Source: Streptomyces halstedii (GTDB lineage Bacteria > Actinomycetota > Actinomycetes > Streptomycetales > Streptomycetaceae). From it: a DNA stretch of 64,000 nt. The stretch spans positions 62,001 to 126,000 of the forward strand of contig JOAZ01000006.1 of the NCBI GenBank assembly GCA_000720535.1. The letters are read 5' to 3'. The position numbers and the translations under genes were made by a program. The notes beneath the pieces are model-generated. The model was given only the letters and a program-made list of their open reading frames with translations. It made no database searches and was not told the DNA's origin. Positions 32,595 through 41,975 of the stretch are shown piece by piece; within the stretch, counting starts at the first letter, position 1; every line of letters starts with the position of its first letter.

Positions 32595-32796
32595 CCTGCC
32601 CCAGCGGTGCGCACGGCGGCCGGTGAGGGGCCCCGGCCGCCGACAGACTGGCCGGCGGTCCGCCTCGAACCGGCCGGATCCCGTGACCTGTGCCTGAGGT
32701 CACCCTTCCCCCCGTCGTGGGTACCCGCCAGTATCGTGGGCAGGCCCGAGGGTCCGAAGGGCCCGCACACAGCCGCCGAGCCGAGGGAGCCGCCTG

Positions 32797-33906
32797 ATGT
32801 CCGATTTCGTACCCGGACTTGAAGGAGTCGTCGCGTTCGAGACGGAGATCGCCGAACCCGACAAGGAGGGCGGCGCGCTCCGCTACCGCGGCGTCGACAT
32901 CGAGGACCTCGTCGGCCAGGTGTCGTTCGGCCATGTCTGGGGTCTGCTGGTGGACGGGGCGTTCAGCCCCGGGCTGCCGCCCGCCGAGCCCTTCCCCATC
33001 CCCGTCCACTCCGGTGACGTCCGGGTCGACGTGCAGTCGGCGCTGGCGATGCTGGCGCCGGTGTGGGGCCTGAAACCGCTCCTGGACATCGACGAGGAGA
33101 CCGCGCGCGACGACCTGGCGCGGGCCGCCGTCATGGCGCTCTCGTACGTCGCGCAGTCGGCGCGCGGCCAGGCGCTGCCGATGGTTCCGCAGAGCGAGAT
33201 CGACAAGGCGCGGTCGGTGGTCGAGCGGTTCATGATCCGCTGGCGCGGGGAGCCCGACCCCAAGCACGTCAAGGCCGTCGACGCGTACTGGACCTCCGCA
33301 GCCGAGCACGGCATGAACGCCTCGACCTTCACCGCCCGGGTCATCGCCTCGACCGGGGCGGACGTGGCCGCCGCGCTCTCCGGGGCGGTCGGCGCGATGT
33401 CGGGTCCGCTGCACGGGGGCGCCCCGTCCCGGGTCCTCGGCATGATCGAGGAGATCGAGCGGACCGGCGACGCCACGGCGTACGTGAAGCGGGCCCTGGA
33501 CAAGGGCGAGCGGCTGATGGGATTCGGCCACCGGGTCTACCGGGCGGAGGACCCCCGGGCGCGCGTCCTGCGGCGTACCGCACGGGAGCTGGCCGCGCCG
33601 CGCTTCGAGGTGGCCGAGGCCCTGGAGCGGGCGGCGCTGGAGGAGCTGCACGCCCGTCGCCCGGACCGGGTGCTGGCGACGAACGTCGAGTTCTGGGCGG
33701 CGATCGTGCTGGACTTCGCCGAGGTCCCGGCCCCCATGTTCACGTCGATGTTCAGCTGCGCCCGTACGGCGGGCTGGTCGGCGCACATCCTGGAGCAGAA
33801 GCGGACGGGCCGGCTGGTGCGCCCCACGGCGCGGTACGTCGGTCCGGGGCCGCGTGACCCACGGGAGATCGCGGGCTACGACCAGCTCGCGGGCCAGGGC
33901 GGCTGA
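32797..33906 (+). CDS. Citrate synthase-like protein (citrate synthase 2 type)
   Basis: This encodes 369 aa from ATG 32797, preceded by GAGGGAG. It is a short, type I-sized citrate synthase: SAAEHGMNASTFTARVIAST carries the first catalytic histidine, GPLHGGAPSRVLGMIEEI and GFGHRVYRAEDPRA the second and the oxaloacetate residues. The catalytic aspartate of the canonical NVDFYSG motif is replaced by glutamate in TNVEFWAAIVLDFAEVP. The DARA arginine motif follows normally. The annotation citrate synthase 2 is common in Streptomyces, but with this change the reaction (citrate, 2-methylcitrate or another condensation) is uncertain. Confidence 0.88.
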   Translation: MSDFVPGLEGVVAFETEIAEPDKEGGALRYRGVDIEDLVGQVSFGHVWGLLVDGAFSPGLPPAEPFPIPVHSGDVRVDVQSALAMLAPVWGLKPLLDIDEETARDDLARAAVMALSYVAQSARGQALPMVPQSEIDKARSVVERFMIRWRGEPDPKHVKAVDAYWTSAAEHGMNASTFTARVIASTGADVAAALSGAVGAMSGPLHGGAPSRVLGMIEEIERTGDATAYVKRALDKGERLMGFGHRVYRAEDPRARVLRRTARELAAPRFEVAEALERAALEELHARRPDRVLATNVEFWAAIVLDFAEVPAPMFTSMFSCARTAGWSAHILEQKRTGRLVRPTARYVGPGPRDPREIAGYDQLAGQGG

Positions 33907-33920
33907 CGGGCCCGCCCCGA

Positions 33921-34532
33921 TCAGGCCCCGGGCCGGACGTCGGCCGGCCCGGGCCGGCCGAGCACGCCGTCGAGCAGCGCCGCCCACTGCGCGACGACCC
34001 GCCGCCGCCGGGCGGTGTCGTCGGTCAGCAGGTTGGCGAGGCCGAGGCCGCGGGCCATGTCGAGGAGGCCCTGGACCGTTTCGCGGACCCCGGGGCGTTC
34101 CTCGTCGGCACCGAGGAGTTCGACGGCGATGCGGTGGGTCTCGCGGCCGACGCGGGCTTCGAGTTCGGTGACGCGGGGGCGGAGCTGTTCCTCGTTGGAG
34201 GCGGCGACCCAGAGCTGGAGGGCCGCGCGGAACAGGGGCCCGGTGTAGAGGTCCACGAGCGCGGCGACGACCTCGGCGCGGCCCTGGACGGGCAGCGCGC
34301 GCAGGGCGGCGGAGCGCTGCTCGGCGACGTACTCGACGGCGCCGGTGAACAGGTCCTCGCGGGTGGGGAAGTGGTGCTGGGCGGCGCCCCGCGAAACCCC
34401 GGCGCGTTCGGCGACGACGGAGACGGTGGAGCCCGCCCAGCCGTGTTCGGCCAGGCAGGCGACCGCCGCTTCCAGGAGCCCCTGGCGGGTGGCGCGGCTG
34501 CGGTCCTGCTTGGGGGGTGTCACAGCCGCCAT
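33921..34532 (-). CDS. TetR-family regulator of the acyl-CoA cluster
   Basis: This encodes 203 aa from ATG 34532, overlapping the end of the enoyl-CoA hydratase gene by 13 nt. The helix-turn-helix is RQGLLEAAVACLAEHGWAGSTVSVVAERAGVSRGAAQHHFPTREDLF (about residues 16-62). The QHHF recognition end is typical of regulators of fatty and branched acyl-CoA genes, which are commonly released by acyl-CoAs. As the last gene of the cluster it probably controls the upstream genes, and the palindrome at 44539-44552 is a candidate target. Confidence 0.9.
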   Translation of the reverse strand: MAAVTPPKQDRSRATRQGLLEAAVACLAEHGWAGSTVSVVAERAGVSRGAAQHHFPTREDLFTGAVEYVAEQRSAALRALPVQGRAEVVAALVDLYTGPLFRAALQLWVAASNEEQLRPRVTELEARVGRETHRIAVELLGADEERPGVRETVQGLLDMARGLGLANLLTDDTARRRRVVAQWAALLDGVLGRPGPADVRPGA

Positions 34533-35257
34533 GCCGGGTCCCGTCGTTCGAGGAAGGCCGTCATCCCCTCCCGGGCGTCGTCGGACGCGAACAGGGCCGC
34601 CGAGCGGGCGATGAGGTCTTCGGAGTGCTGGTCGAAGCTCCGCAGCACCCTAGCCGCGACCAGCTCCTTGGACGCGGCCAGCCCCTGGGGCGAGGCCCGG
34701 CGCAGTCCGTCGAGCACCGGTGCGAGCGCCGCGTCCACGTCCTCGGCCGCGACGGAGACGAGCCCGATCCGGGCGGCCTCGGCCGCGTCGAAGCGTTCCC
34801 CGGTGAGGTAGTAGCGGGCGGCGGCGCGCGGGTCGGTACGGGGCAGCAGGGGCAGGGAGATCACGGCGGGGGCGAGGCCGAGCCGGGACTCGGTGAGGGC
34901 GAAGGTCGCGCCGGGCCCGGCGGCGGAGACGTCGCAGGCCGCGAGCAGCCCGAGCCCGCCGGCCCGGACGTGCCCGGTGACCCGGGCGACGACGGGCTTG
35001 GGCAGGGCCACGATCCGGCGCATGAGGGCGACGAGCGCGTGCGGGTCGGGCGGTGCGGTGAGGTCGGCCCCGGCGCAGAAGGTGTTCCCGGTGTGCGTGA
35101 GCAGGACGGCTCGTACGGTCTCGTCGGCCGCGCACCCGTCGAGGGCATCGGCCAACTCCCCCACGAGCCGGGCACTCAGGGCGTTGCGGTTGGCCGGGGA
35201 GTCGAGGGTGAGGGTGGCGATACCGCGGTCGTGGGCGGGTGGGGCGAGCAGGCTCAT
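34520..35257 (-). CDS. Enoyl-CoA hydratase/isomerase family protein
   Basis: This encodes 245 aa from ATG 35257 with GGAGAG upstream. The crotonase fold is clear: TLDSPANRNALSARLVGELADAL, NTFCAGADLTAPP (oxyanion and CoA site) and VTGHVRAGGLGLLAACDVSAAG. One catalytic glutamate is kept in TESRLGLAP (equivalent to rat Glu164), but the other (Glu144 in GGGCELA) is replaced by Gly in GGLGLLA. Such single-glutamate members are isomerases or act on branched substrates like 3-methylglutaconyl- or isohexenylglutaconyl-CoA. It lies between the CoA ligase and the TetR gene. Confidence 0.88.
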   Translation of the reverse strand: MSLLAPPAHDRGIATLTLDSPANRNALSARLVGELADALDGCAADETVRAVLLTHTGNTFCAGADLTAPPDPHALVALMRRIVALPKPVVARVTGHVRAGGLGLLAACDVSAAGPGATFALTESRLGLAPAVISLPLLPRTDPRAAARYYLTGERFDAAEAARIGLVSVAAEDVDAALAPVLDGLRRASPQGLAASKELVAARVLRSFDQHSEDLIARSAALFASDDAREGMTAFLERRDPAWRL

Positions 35258-35416
35258 CGGGGGTGCTCTCCTTCTGCCGGGCGTCCGGTCGAGCGTGGTG
35301 GCGGGGCACGAACGGTCAGGCGCGCTCGCGGGCTTCCGCGTACGTCGGAGACCGCCGGCTTCCGGTCAGGGCTGCGCGCCTCCGAGACGCTCCCCTCCCC
35401 CGGAACGCCCACCCGT

Positions 35417-36985
35417 TCACGCGCGGTCCCGTAGTGCGCGGCGGAGGATCTTGCCGGAGGCGCCGCGTGGGACGGAGTCGATGAATTCCACCTGTCTCAC
35501 CTTCTTGTACGGGGCGACGCGTTCCGCGACGTACGCCGTCACCTCCTCGGCCGTGAGGTGCGGGGCCGTGGAGCGGCGGACCACGTAGGCCCTGGGGACC
35601 TCGTTCCCGTCCTCGTCGTACACGCCGATGACCGCCGCGTCCGCGACGGCGTCGTGGGTCAGCAGCAGGGCCTCCAGTTCGGCGGGGGCGACCTGGTAGC
35701 CCTTGTATTTGATCAGTTCCTTCACCCGGTCCACCACGTAGAGCCAGCCGTCGTCGTCGACGCGGCCCACGTCGCCGGTGTGCACCCAGCCGTCCGGGTC
35801 GATCATCGCGGCGGTGGCCTCCGGGCGGCCCAGGTAGCCCTTCATCGTCTGCGGGCCCCGGATCAGGATCTCCCCGTCGGCGCCGGGGCCGAGGTCGGGG
35901 CCGCCGTCGAGGGGGACGATGCGCATCCGGGTGGAGGGCAGGAGCTTGCCGACCGCGCCCGGCGGCGGGTTCTCCGCGTCCAGCGGGACGACATGGGTGC
36001 CGGGCGAGAGTTCCGTCATGCCGTACGCCTGGCGGACCGGGGGCAGGCCGAGGCGGGTGGAGCAGGCCGCGGCGAGGTCGGCGTCCAGCGGGGCGGCGGC
36101 GGAGACCAGGTAGGTGAGGGAGGACAGGTCGTACCGCCCCACGGCCGGGTGCTTGGCCAGGGCCAGGACGATCGGCGGAGCCACGTAGAGGCCGGTGACG
36201 CGGTGTTCCTGGATCGCGCCGAGGAACTGCTCCAGCTCGAAGCGGGGCAGCACGATCACCGTGGCGCCGTACCGCAGTGGGGCGTTCATCAGAGCCGTCA
36301 GACCGTAGATGTGAAAAAAGGGCAGGACGGCCAGGATCCGGTGGCCCGGTCCCATCGGGACGAAGGGGCGCAGTTGCTCCAGGTTGGTACCGATGGAGCG
36401 GTGGGTGAGCATGACGCCCTTGGGCGCGCCGGTGGTCCCGGAGGAGTACGGCAGGGCGGCGATGTCCTCGCCCGGGTCGAAGGCGACTTCGGGCTCGGCG
36501 GCGGTGGAGCCCAGCATGTCCAGGACGGACGTGTGCCCCTCGGCCCGGTCGCAGACGAAGATCTCCTCGATGCCGCCCGCGAGACCGGCCGCCCGCCGGG
36601 CCGTGTCCAGCAGCGGGGAGACCGTGACGATCCAGCGGGCCGAGGAGTCCGTCAGCTGCTTGGCGAACTCCTCGGCGGTGGCCAGCGGGTGGACGGTGGT
36701 GACGGCGGCTCCGGCGCGGGTGGCGCCGTAGAAGACGGCGGGGTAGGCGACGCTGTTGGGGCTGTGCAGGGCGAGCACGTCCCCCTTGCGCAGCCCGGCC
36801 TCGGCGAGGTGGGCGGCGACGCGCCGGTGGACGTGGTCGAGTTGGGCGTAGGTGACGCTCATGCCGTTGGTGCCGTCGATCAGGGCGACGGTGTCGCCGT
36901 ACTGCTCGGTGGCCCCGCCGAGGACGGCGTCGTGGATGGGTGTGTCCAGGGCCGGGACGTCTGCGTACTCGCTGTGGAACACCAT
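35417..36985 (-). CDS. Acyl/aryl-CoA ligase, 4-coumarate-CoA ligase family
   Basis: This encodes 522 aa from ATG 36985 with AGGGGA upstream. The AMP-binding motif YSSGTTGAPKGVMLTH (about 175-190), the QAYGMTELSPG motif, TGDVGRVDDDGWLYVVDRVKELIKYKG and the catalytic lysine in PRGASGKILRR are all intact. It activates a carboxylic acid to its acyl-CoA with ATP. The S. coelicolor relative (SCO4383, as I recall) was studied as a cinnamate/4-coumarate ligase. In this cluster the substrate may be a branched or terpenoid acid instead. Confidence 0.92.
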   Translation of the reverse strand: MVFHSEYADVPALDTPIHDAVLGGATEQYGDTVALIDGTNGMSVTYAQLDHVHRRVAAHLAEAGLRKGDVLALHSPNSVAYPAVFYGATRAGAAVTTVHPLATAEEFAKQLTDSSARWIVTVSPLLDTARRAAGLAGGIEEIFVCDRAEGHTSVLDMLGSTAAEPEVAFDPGEDIAALPYSSGTTGAPKGVMLTHRSIGTNLEQLRPFVPMGPGHRILAVLPFFHIYGLTALMNAPLRYGATVIVLPRFELEQFLGAIQEHRVTGLYVAPPIVLALAKHPAVGRYDLSSLTYLVSAAAPLDADLAAACSTRLGLPPVRQAYGMTELSPGTHVVPLDAENPPPGAVGKLLPSTRMRIVPLDGGPDLGPGADGEILIRGPQTMKGYLGRPEATAAMIDPDGWVHTGDVGRVDDDGWLYVVDRVKELIKYKGYQVAPAELEALLLTHDAVADAAVIGVYDEDGNEVPRAYVVRRSTAPHLTAEEVTAYVAERVAPYKKVRQVEFIDSVPRGASGKILRRALRDRA

Positions 36986-37183
36986 GGCGGTCCCCTGTCG
37001 TCGCGGTGCGGCGGGCACGGCGGGCCCCGCGTGGTGGGTGCGGGGCGCCGGCCGTGCGGGTGTGGAGCGTCAGAATCTCCCCGCGGGTGCGGAAGGGGGA
37101 GACCTCGGACCGGAGGGATACGGATGCGTCGTACATCGGGCTCGGCGCGGCCGGGCTCGGTACGCCCGGCTCGGTACGGCCGC
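36986..37183. other. 198-bp gap inside the cluster
   Basis: This is the largest break in the minus-strand cluster, between the acyl-CoA dehydrogenase stop and the CoA ligase start. It contains imperfect repeats of GGGCTCGG and GGCTCGGTACG (37138-37183). A separate promoter for the ligase, hydratase and TetR genes could lie here, but I cannot see a clear one. Confidence 0.4.
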
Positions 37184-38344
37184 TCAGTACGACTTGGGCA
37201 GGCCGAGCGACTGGTGGGAGACGTAGTTCAGGATCATCTCCCGGCTGACCGGGGCGATCCGGGCCACGCGGGCGGCCGTGACCAGGGAGGCGAGCCCGTA
37301 CTCGCGGGTGAGACCGTTGCCGCCGAGGGTGTGGACGGCCTGGTCGACGGCGCTCACACAGGCCTCGCCGGCCGCGTACTTCGCCATGTTGGCGGCCTCG
37401 CCCGCACCGACGTCGTCGCCGTCGTCGTACAGCCGGGCGGCCTTCTGCATCATGAGGCGGGCCAGTTCGAGGTCGATGTGGGCGGTGGCGAGCGGGTGCG
37501 CGATGGCCTGGTGGGCGCCTATGGGGGTCTTCCACACCTGGCGGGTGCGCGCGTACTCGACGGCCTTGCCGAGCGCGTACCGCCCCATCCCGATGCCGAA
37601 CGCGGCGGTCATGATCCGCTCCGGGTTGAGCCCGGCGAACAGTTGGAGCAGCCCGGCGTCCTCGTCGCCCACCAGCGCTTCGGCGGGCAGCCGGACATCG
37701 TCCAGGACCAGCTCGAACTGCTTCTCCGGGGCCTGGAGTTCCATGTCGATGGGGGTGCGCCCGAAGCCGGGTGTCTCCCGGGGGACGATGAAGAGGCAGG
37801 GCTTCAGCGTGCCGGTGCGGGCGTCCTCGGTACGGCCGACGACGAGGGTGGCGTCCGCGATGTCTACGCCCGAGACGAAGACCTTGCGGCCGGTGAGCAG
37901 CCACTCCTCCCCGTCGCGGCGGGCGGTGGTGGTGATGCGGTGGGAGTTGGACCCGGCGTCGGGTTCGGTGATGCCGAAGGCCATGGTGACGCCGCCGTCG
38001 GCGAGTCCGGGCAGCCACCGCCGCTTCTGGGCCTCGGTGCCGAAGCGGGCGATGACGGTCCCGCAGATGGCGGGCGAGACGACCATCATCAGCAGGGGCG
38101 ATCCTGCGGCCCCCAACTCCTCCAGCACGATGGACAGTTCGGCCATGCCGCCGCCTCCGCCGCCGTACTCCTCGGGGAGGTTGACCCCGAGGTAGCCGAG
38201 CTTCGCGGCCTCGGACCACAGCTCGCGGGGGTGGGAGCCCTCGCGGATCACGCCGGTCATGTAGTCGCGGCCGTAGCGCTTCCCGAGGGCGGCGACGGCG
38301 TCGCGCAGTGCCCGGTGCTCTTCGGTTTCGAGGACGGTGCTCAT
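37184..38344 (-). CDS. Acyl-CoA dehydrogenase
   Basis: This encodes 386 aa from ATG 38344, which overlaps the stop of the biotin carboxylase gene (ATGA). Family signatures: MAFGITEPDAGSNSHRITTTARRDGEEW for substrate and FAD binding, KVFVSGVDIADATLVVGR, and QVWKTPIGAHQAIAHPLA. At the C-terminus the usual Glu376-type catalytic base position reads ARIAPVSREMILNYVSHQSLGLPKSY, without that Glu, so the base must sit elsewhere, as in isovaleryl-CoA dehydrogenase. In this cluster it would make the alpha,beta-unsaturated acyl-CoA that the carboxylase uses. Confidence 0.9.
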   Translation of the reverse strand: MSTVLETEEHRALRDAVAALGKRYGRDYMTGVIREGSHPRELWSEAAKLGYLGVNLPEEYGGGGGGMAELSIVLEELGAAGSPLLMMVVSPAICGTVIARFGTEAQKRRWLPGLADGGVTMAFGITEPDAGSNSHRITTTARRDGEEWLLTGRKVFVSGVDIADATLVVGRTEDARTGTLKPCLFIVPRETPGFGRTPIDMELQAPEKQFELVLDDVRLPAEALVGDEDAGLLQLFAGLNPERIMTAAFGIGMGRYALGKAVEYARTRQVWKTPIGAHQAIAHPLATAHIDLELARLMMQKAARLYDDGDDVGAGEAANMAKYAAGEACVSAVDQAVHTLGGNGLTREYGLASLVTAARVARIAPVSREMILNYVSHQSLGLPKSY

Positions 38345-40368
38345 GCGTTCTCCTCCGGTGCGGGGGCCGATGGTGCGGGGGCGGGGCCGGGCGGTACGGG
38401 CACAGGGCCGGGAGGTACGGGTACGGATTCCGGCGGCGCGTCGGCGTCGGTGACGACGGCGAGCAGGGCGCCGACCTCCACCTGGAGACCGGGCGCCGCG
38501 TGCAGGGCGGTGAGGGTGCCGGAGGCCGGGGCGAGGACGCGGTGCTCCATCTTCATCGCCTCCAGCCAGATCAGCGGCTGCCCGGCCTCGACGGCCGCTC
38601 CCGGTGCGAGGCCGTCCGCGAGGCGGACCACGGTGCCGGGCATGGGGGCGAGCAGGGAGCCGGGTTCGGTGCGCTCGTCGGGGTCGGTGAAGCGGGGCAG
38701 GACGGTGAAGGTGTACGCCCCCGCCGCCCCGTCCACGTACACCCGGGAGCCGTGCGCGGTGACGGTGAAGTGGTGGGTGACGCCGTCCGTTTCGAGGGTG
38801 ACGCGGTCCGGGGCGGCGGACAGGACGCGTTCGCCGGTCTCGGGCAGGAGGGCGGCGCCCCGCGCGGTGCGGTAGGCGATCTCGTGGACGGCGCCGTCGG
38901 GTTCGGCGCGCAGGCTCCGCCGCTGCGGCCCGGAGGCCAGGTTGCGCCAGGCGCCGAAGCGGGCCGGTCCCCTCGCGGGGCGGTCGGCTCCCCGGGCGAG
39001 CGCGGCGGCGGTGGCGGCGAGCCGGACGGCGGACTCGGCGGCGGGCGCGGTGAGGGCGGCCAGGTGGCGGTCGAAGAAGCCGGTGTCCAGGCGGGCGCCG
39101 GTGAAGTCCGGGTGGCGCAGGGACCGTACGAGCAGGTCCCGGTTGGTGACCGGGCCGTGCACGCGGGCCCGTTCGAGGGCGCGGGCGAGGAGACGTACGG
39201 CCTCGGGGCGGGTGAGGGCGTGGGCGACGACCTTGGCGAGCATCGGGTCGTAGTGCACGCCGATGGTGTCGCCCCCGGTGTATCCGGTGTCGAGCCGCAG
39301 ACCGGGCTCGTCCGGCAGCTCGAACGTGAGCAGTGCTCCGGTCTGCGGACGCCAGTCACGGGCCGGGTCCTCGGCGTACAGCCGGGCCTCCACCGCGTGC
39401 CCCCGGGGCTCGGGCGGTGCCTCGGCCGGCAGGGGGGCGCCCTCCGCGACGCGCAGTTGCAGGGCGACCAGGTCGAGCCCGAACACGGCCTCGGTGACGG
39501 GGTGTTCGACCTGGAGGCGGGTGTTCATCTCCAGGAAGTACGGGCGGCCCTCGGCCGACACGAGGAATTCGACGGTGCCCGCGCTCCGGTAGCCGACCGC
39601 CCGCGCGGCGGTGACGGCCGCCTCGTGCAGCCGCTCCCGCAGACCCGGGTCCAGGCCGGGCGCGGGTGCCTCCTCGATCACCTTCTGGTGGCGGCGCTGG
39701 AGCGAGCAGTCCCGGGTGCCCAGCGCCCAGACCGTGCCCCGGTCGTCGGCCATGACCTGGACCTCGACGTGCCGGCCGCGTTCGACGTACGGCTCGGCGA
39801 ACACCTCCCCGTCACCGAAGGCCGCGGTGGCCTCGGCCGCCGCCGCCGTCAGCTCCCCGGGCAGCTCGGCCGGCTCCCGTACGATCCGCATCCCCCGTCC
39901 GCCGCCCCCGGCCGCCGCCTTCAGCAGCAGCGGCAGGTCATCGGCGGTGGCGGCGGCCGGATCGACGGGGGCCAGCAGCGGCACACCGGCCGCGGCCATC
40001 AGCTCCTTGGCTCGGGTCTTGGACGCCATCAGCCCGATCGCCTCGGCGGGCGGCCCGACCCAGACGAGCCCGGCGTCCCGCACGGCGCGGGCGAAGGAGG
40101 CGTTCTCGGAGAGGAATCCGTACCCCGGGTGCACGGCGTCGGCCCCGGCCGCCAGCGCGGCCCGTACGACGAGGTCGCCGCGCAGATACGTCTCCGCGGG
40201 GGCGGCCCCCGGCAGGCGTACGGCGGTGTCGGCCTCCCGTACGTGCAGGGCGTCGGCGTCCGCGTCGGAGTACACGGCCACGGTGGCGATGCCCAGGGCC
40301 CGGCAGGTGCGGAAGACCCGGCAGGCGATCTCGCCCCGGTTGGCGACGAGGAGCGTGCTGATGGTCAT
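38341..40368 (-). CDS. Acyl-CoA carboxylase alpha subunit: biotin carboxylase plus BCCP
   Basis: This encodes 675 aa from ATG 40368. Residues 1-450 are biotin carboxylase: LLVANRGEIACRVFRTC at the start, LKAAAGGGGRGMRIV for ATP, EMNTRLQVEHPVTE and the biotin-site FGDGEVFAEPYVERGRHVEVQV. The BCCP domain near residue 620 has the biotinylation site LEAMKMEH. The last 30 residues are a PVPVPPGP-type repeat tail that varies between strains. Together with the carboxyltransferase 8 bp upstream it carboxylates an acyl-CoA (methylcrotonyl-CoA or geranyl-CoA type). Confidence 0.93.
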   Translation of the reverse strand: MTISTLLVANRGEIACRVFRTCRALGIATVAVYSDADADALHVREADTAVRLPGAAPAETYLRGDLVVRAALAAGADAVHPGYGFLSENASFARAVRDAGLVWVGPPAEAIGLMASKTRAKELMAAAGVPLLAPVDPAAATADDLPLLLKAAAGGGGRGMRIVREPAELPGELTAAAAEATAAFGDGEVFAEPYVERGRHVEVQVMADDRGTVWALGTRDCSLQRRHQKVIEEAPAPGLDPGLRERLHEAAVTAARAVGYRSAGTVEFLVSAEGRPYFLEMNTRLQVEHPVTEAVFGLDLVALQLRVAEGAPLPAEAPPEPRGHAVEARLYAEDPARDWRPQTGALLTFELPDEPGLRLDTGYTGGDTIGVHYDPMLAKVVAHALTRPEAVRLLARALERARVHGPVTNRDLLVRSLRHPDFTGARLDTGFFDRHLAALTAPAAESAVRLAATAAALARGADRPARGPARFGAWRNLASGPQRRSLRAEPDGAVHEIAYRTARGAALLPETGERVLSAAPDRVTLETDGVTHHFTVTAHGSRVYVDGAAGAYTFTVLPRFTDPDERTEPGSLLAPMPGTVVRLADGLAPGAAVEAGQPLIWLEAMKMEHRVLAPASGTLTALHAAPGLQVEVGALLAVVTDADAPPESVPVPPGPVPVPPGPAPAPSAPAPEENA

Positions 40369-40376
40369 GTGGGTCC

Positions 40377-41975
40377 TCACATCCGGAAGACGCCGAAGCC
40401 GCCGCGTGCGCCCTCGACCGGTGCCGTGTGGATCGCGGACAGGCACATCCCGAGGACGGTCCTGGTGTCGCGCGGGTCGATGACCCCGTCGTCGTACAGC
40501 CGTCCCGACAGGAACATCGGCAGCGACTCCGACTCGATCTGCTGCTCGACCATGGCGCGCAGTCCGGCGTCGGCCTCGTCGTCGTAGGGCAGGCCCTTGG
40601 CGGCGGAGGAGGCGCGGGCGACGATCGACAGGACGCCCGCGAGCTGCTGGGGGCCCATGACGGCGGACTTGCTGCTCGGCCAGGCGAACAGGAAGCGGGG
40701 GTCGTAGGCGCGGCCGCACATGCCGTAGTGCCCGGCGCCGTAGGAGGCGCCCATCAGCACGGACAGGTGGGGGACACGGGAGTTGGCGACCGCGTTGATC
40801 ATCATGGCGCCGTGTTTGATGATGCCGCCCTGCTCGTACTCCTTGCCGACCATGTACCCGGTGGTGTTGTGCAGGAAGAGCAGGGGGATGTCCCGCTGGT
40901 TGGCGAGCTGGACGAACTGCGCGGCCTTCTGGGACTCCTCGCTGAACAGCACGCCCTGCGCGTTGGCGAGGATGCCGACCGGGTAGCCGTGCAGCCGCGC
41001 CCATCCGGTGACGAGGCTGCTCCCGTACAGCGGCTTGAACGCGTCGAAGTCCGACCCGTCCACCAGCCGGGCGATGACCTCGCGCGGGTCGAAGGGGACC
41101 TTGAGGTCGCCGGGGACGATCCCGAGCAGTTCGTCCTCGTCGTACAGCGGGGGCTCGGCGGCCGGCGGATCGGGGTGGGCCTTGCGCCAGTTGAGGCGGG
41201 CGACGATCCGGCGGGCCTGGCGGATCGCGTCGTGCTCGTCCACCGCGAAGTGGTCGGCGAGGCCGGAGGTGCGGGCGTGCATCTCGGCGCCGCCGAGCGA
41301 CTCGTCGTCGCTCTCCTCGCCGGTGGCCATCTTCACCAGGGGCGGGCCGCCGAGGAAGACCTTGGAGCGCTCCTTGATCATCACGGTGTGGTCGGACATC
41401 CCGGGGACGTACGCCCCGCCCGCCGTCGAGTTCCCGAAGACGACGGCCACGGTGGGGATGCCTGCCGCCGACAGCCGGGTGATGTCGCGGAAGAGCGCCC
41501 CGCCCGGGATGAATATCTCCTTCTGGGAGGGCAGGTCGGCGCCGCCGGACTCGACCAGGCTGACACAGGGCAGCCGGTTGGCGAAGGCGATCTCGTTGGC
41601 GCGCAGGGCCTTCTTCAGCGTCCAGGGGTTGGAGGCGCCGCCGCGTACGGTCGGGTCGTTGGCGGTGATCAGGCACTCGACGCCCTCGATCACCCCGATC
41701 CCGGTGACCAGGGACGCCCCCACCGTCCAGTCGCTGCCCCAGGCGGCGAGCGGGGACAGCTCCAGGAACGGGGTGTCCGGATCGACCAGCAGCTCGACGC
41801 GCTCCCGGGCGAGCAGTTTGCCGCGCCCCCGGTGCCGGGTCACGTACTTCTCACCGCCCCCGGCGAGAACCTTGGCGTGCTCGGCGTTCAGCTCGTCCAG
41901 TTTGACCAGCATGGCCGCACGGTGGTCCGCGTACTCGGGTCCGGCAGTGTCGAGCGCGGTGGGCAGGACGGTCAT
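40377..41975 (-). CDS. Acyl-CoA carboxylase beta subunit (carboxyltransferase)
   Basis: This encodes 532 aa from ATG 41975, overlapping the stop of the AtuA-like gene (ATGA). It opens [20 protein letters not shown], then [38 protein letters not shown], typical of methylcrotonyl/geranyl-CoA carboxylase beta subunits. Later it has [21 protein letters not shown] and [26 protein letters not shown]-like motifs (here HGAMMIN). The GGI(I)KHG region and [17 protein letters not shown] match this branch rather than propionyl-CoA carboxylase. It transfers the carboxyl group from biotin to the acyl-CoA. Confidence 0.93.
   Translation of the reverse strand: [532 protein letters not shown]

Noticed and set aside
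35558-38875. 1105-codon open frame on the plus strand
   Set aside because: It is antisense to the CoA ligase and acyl-CoA dehydrogenase genes, has Gly/Val/Arg-heavy composition and no domain; a typical GC-rich shadow.
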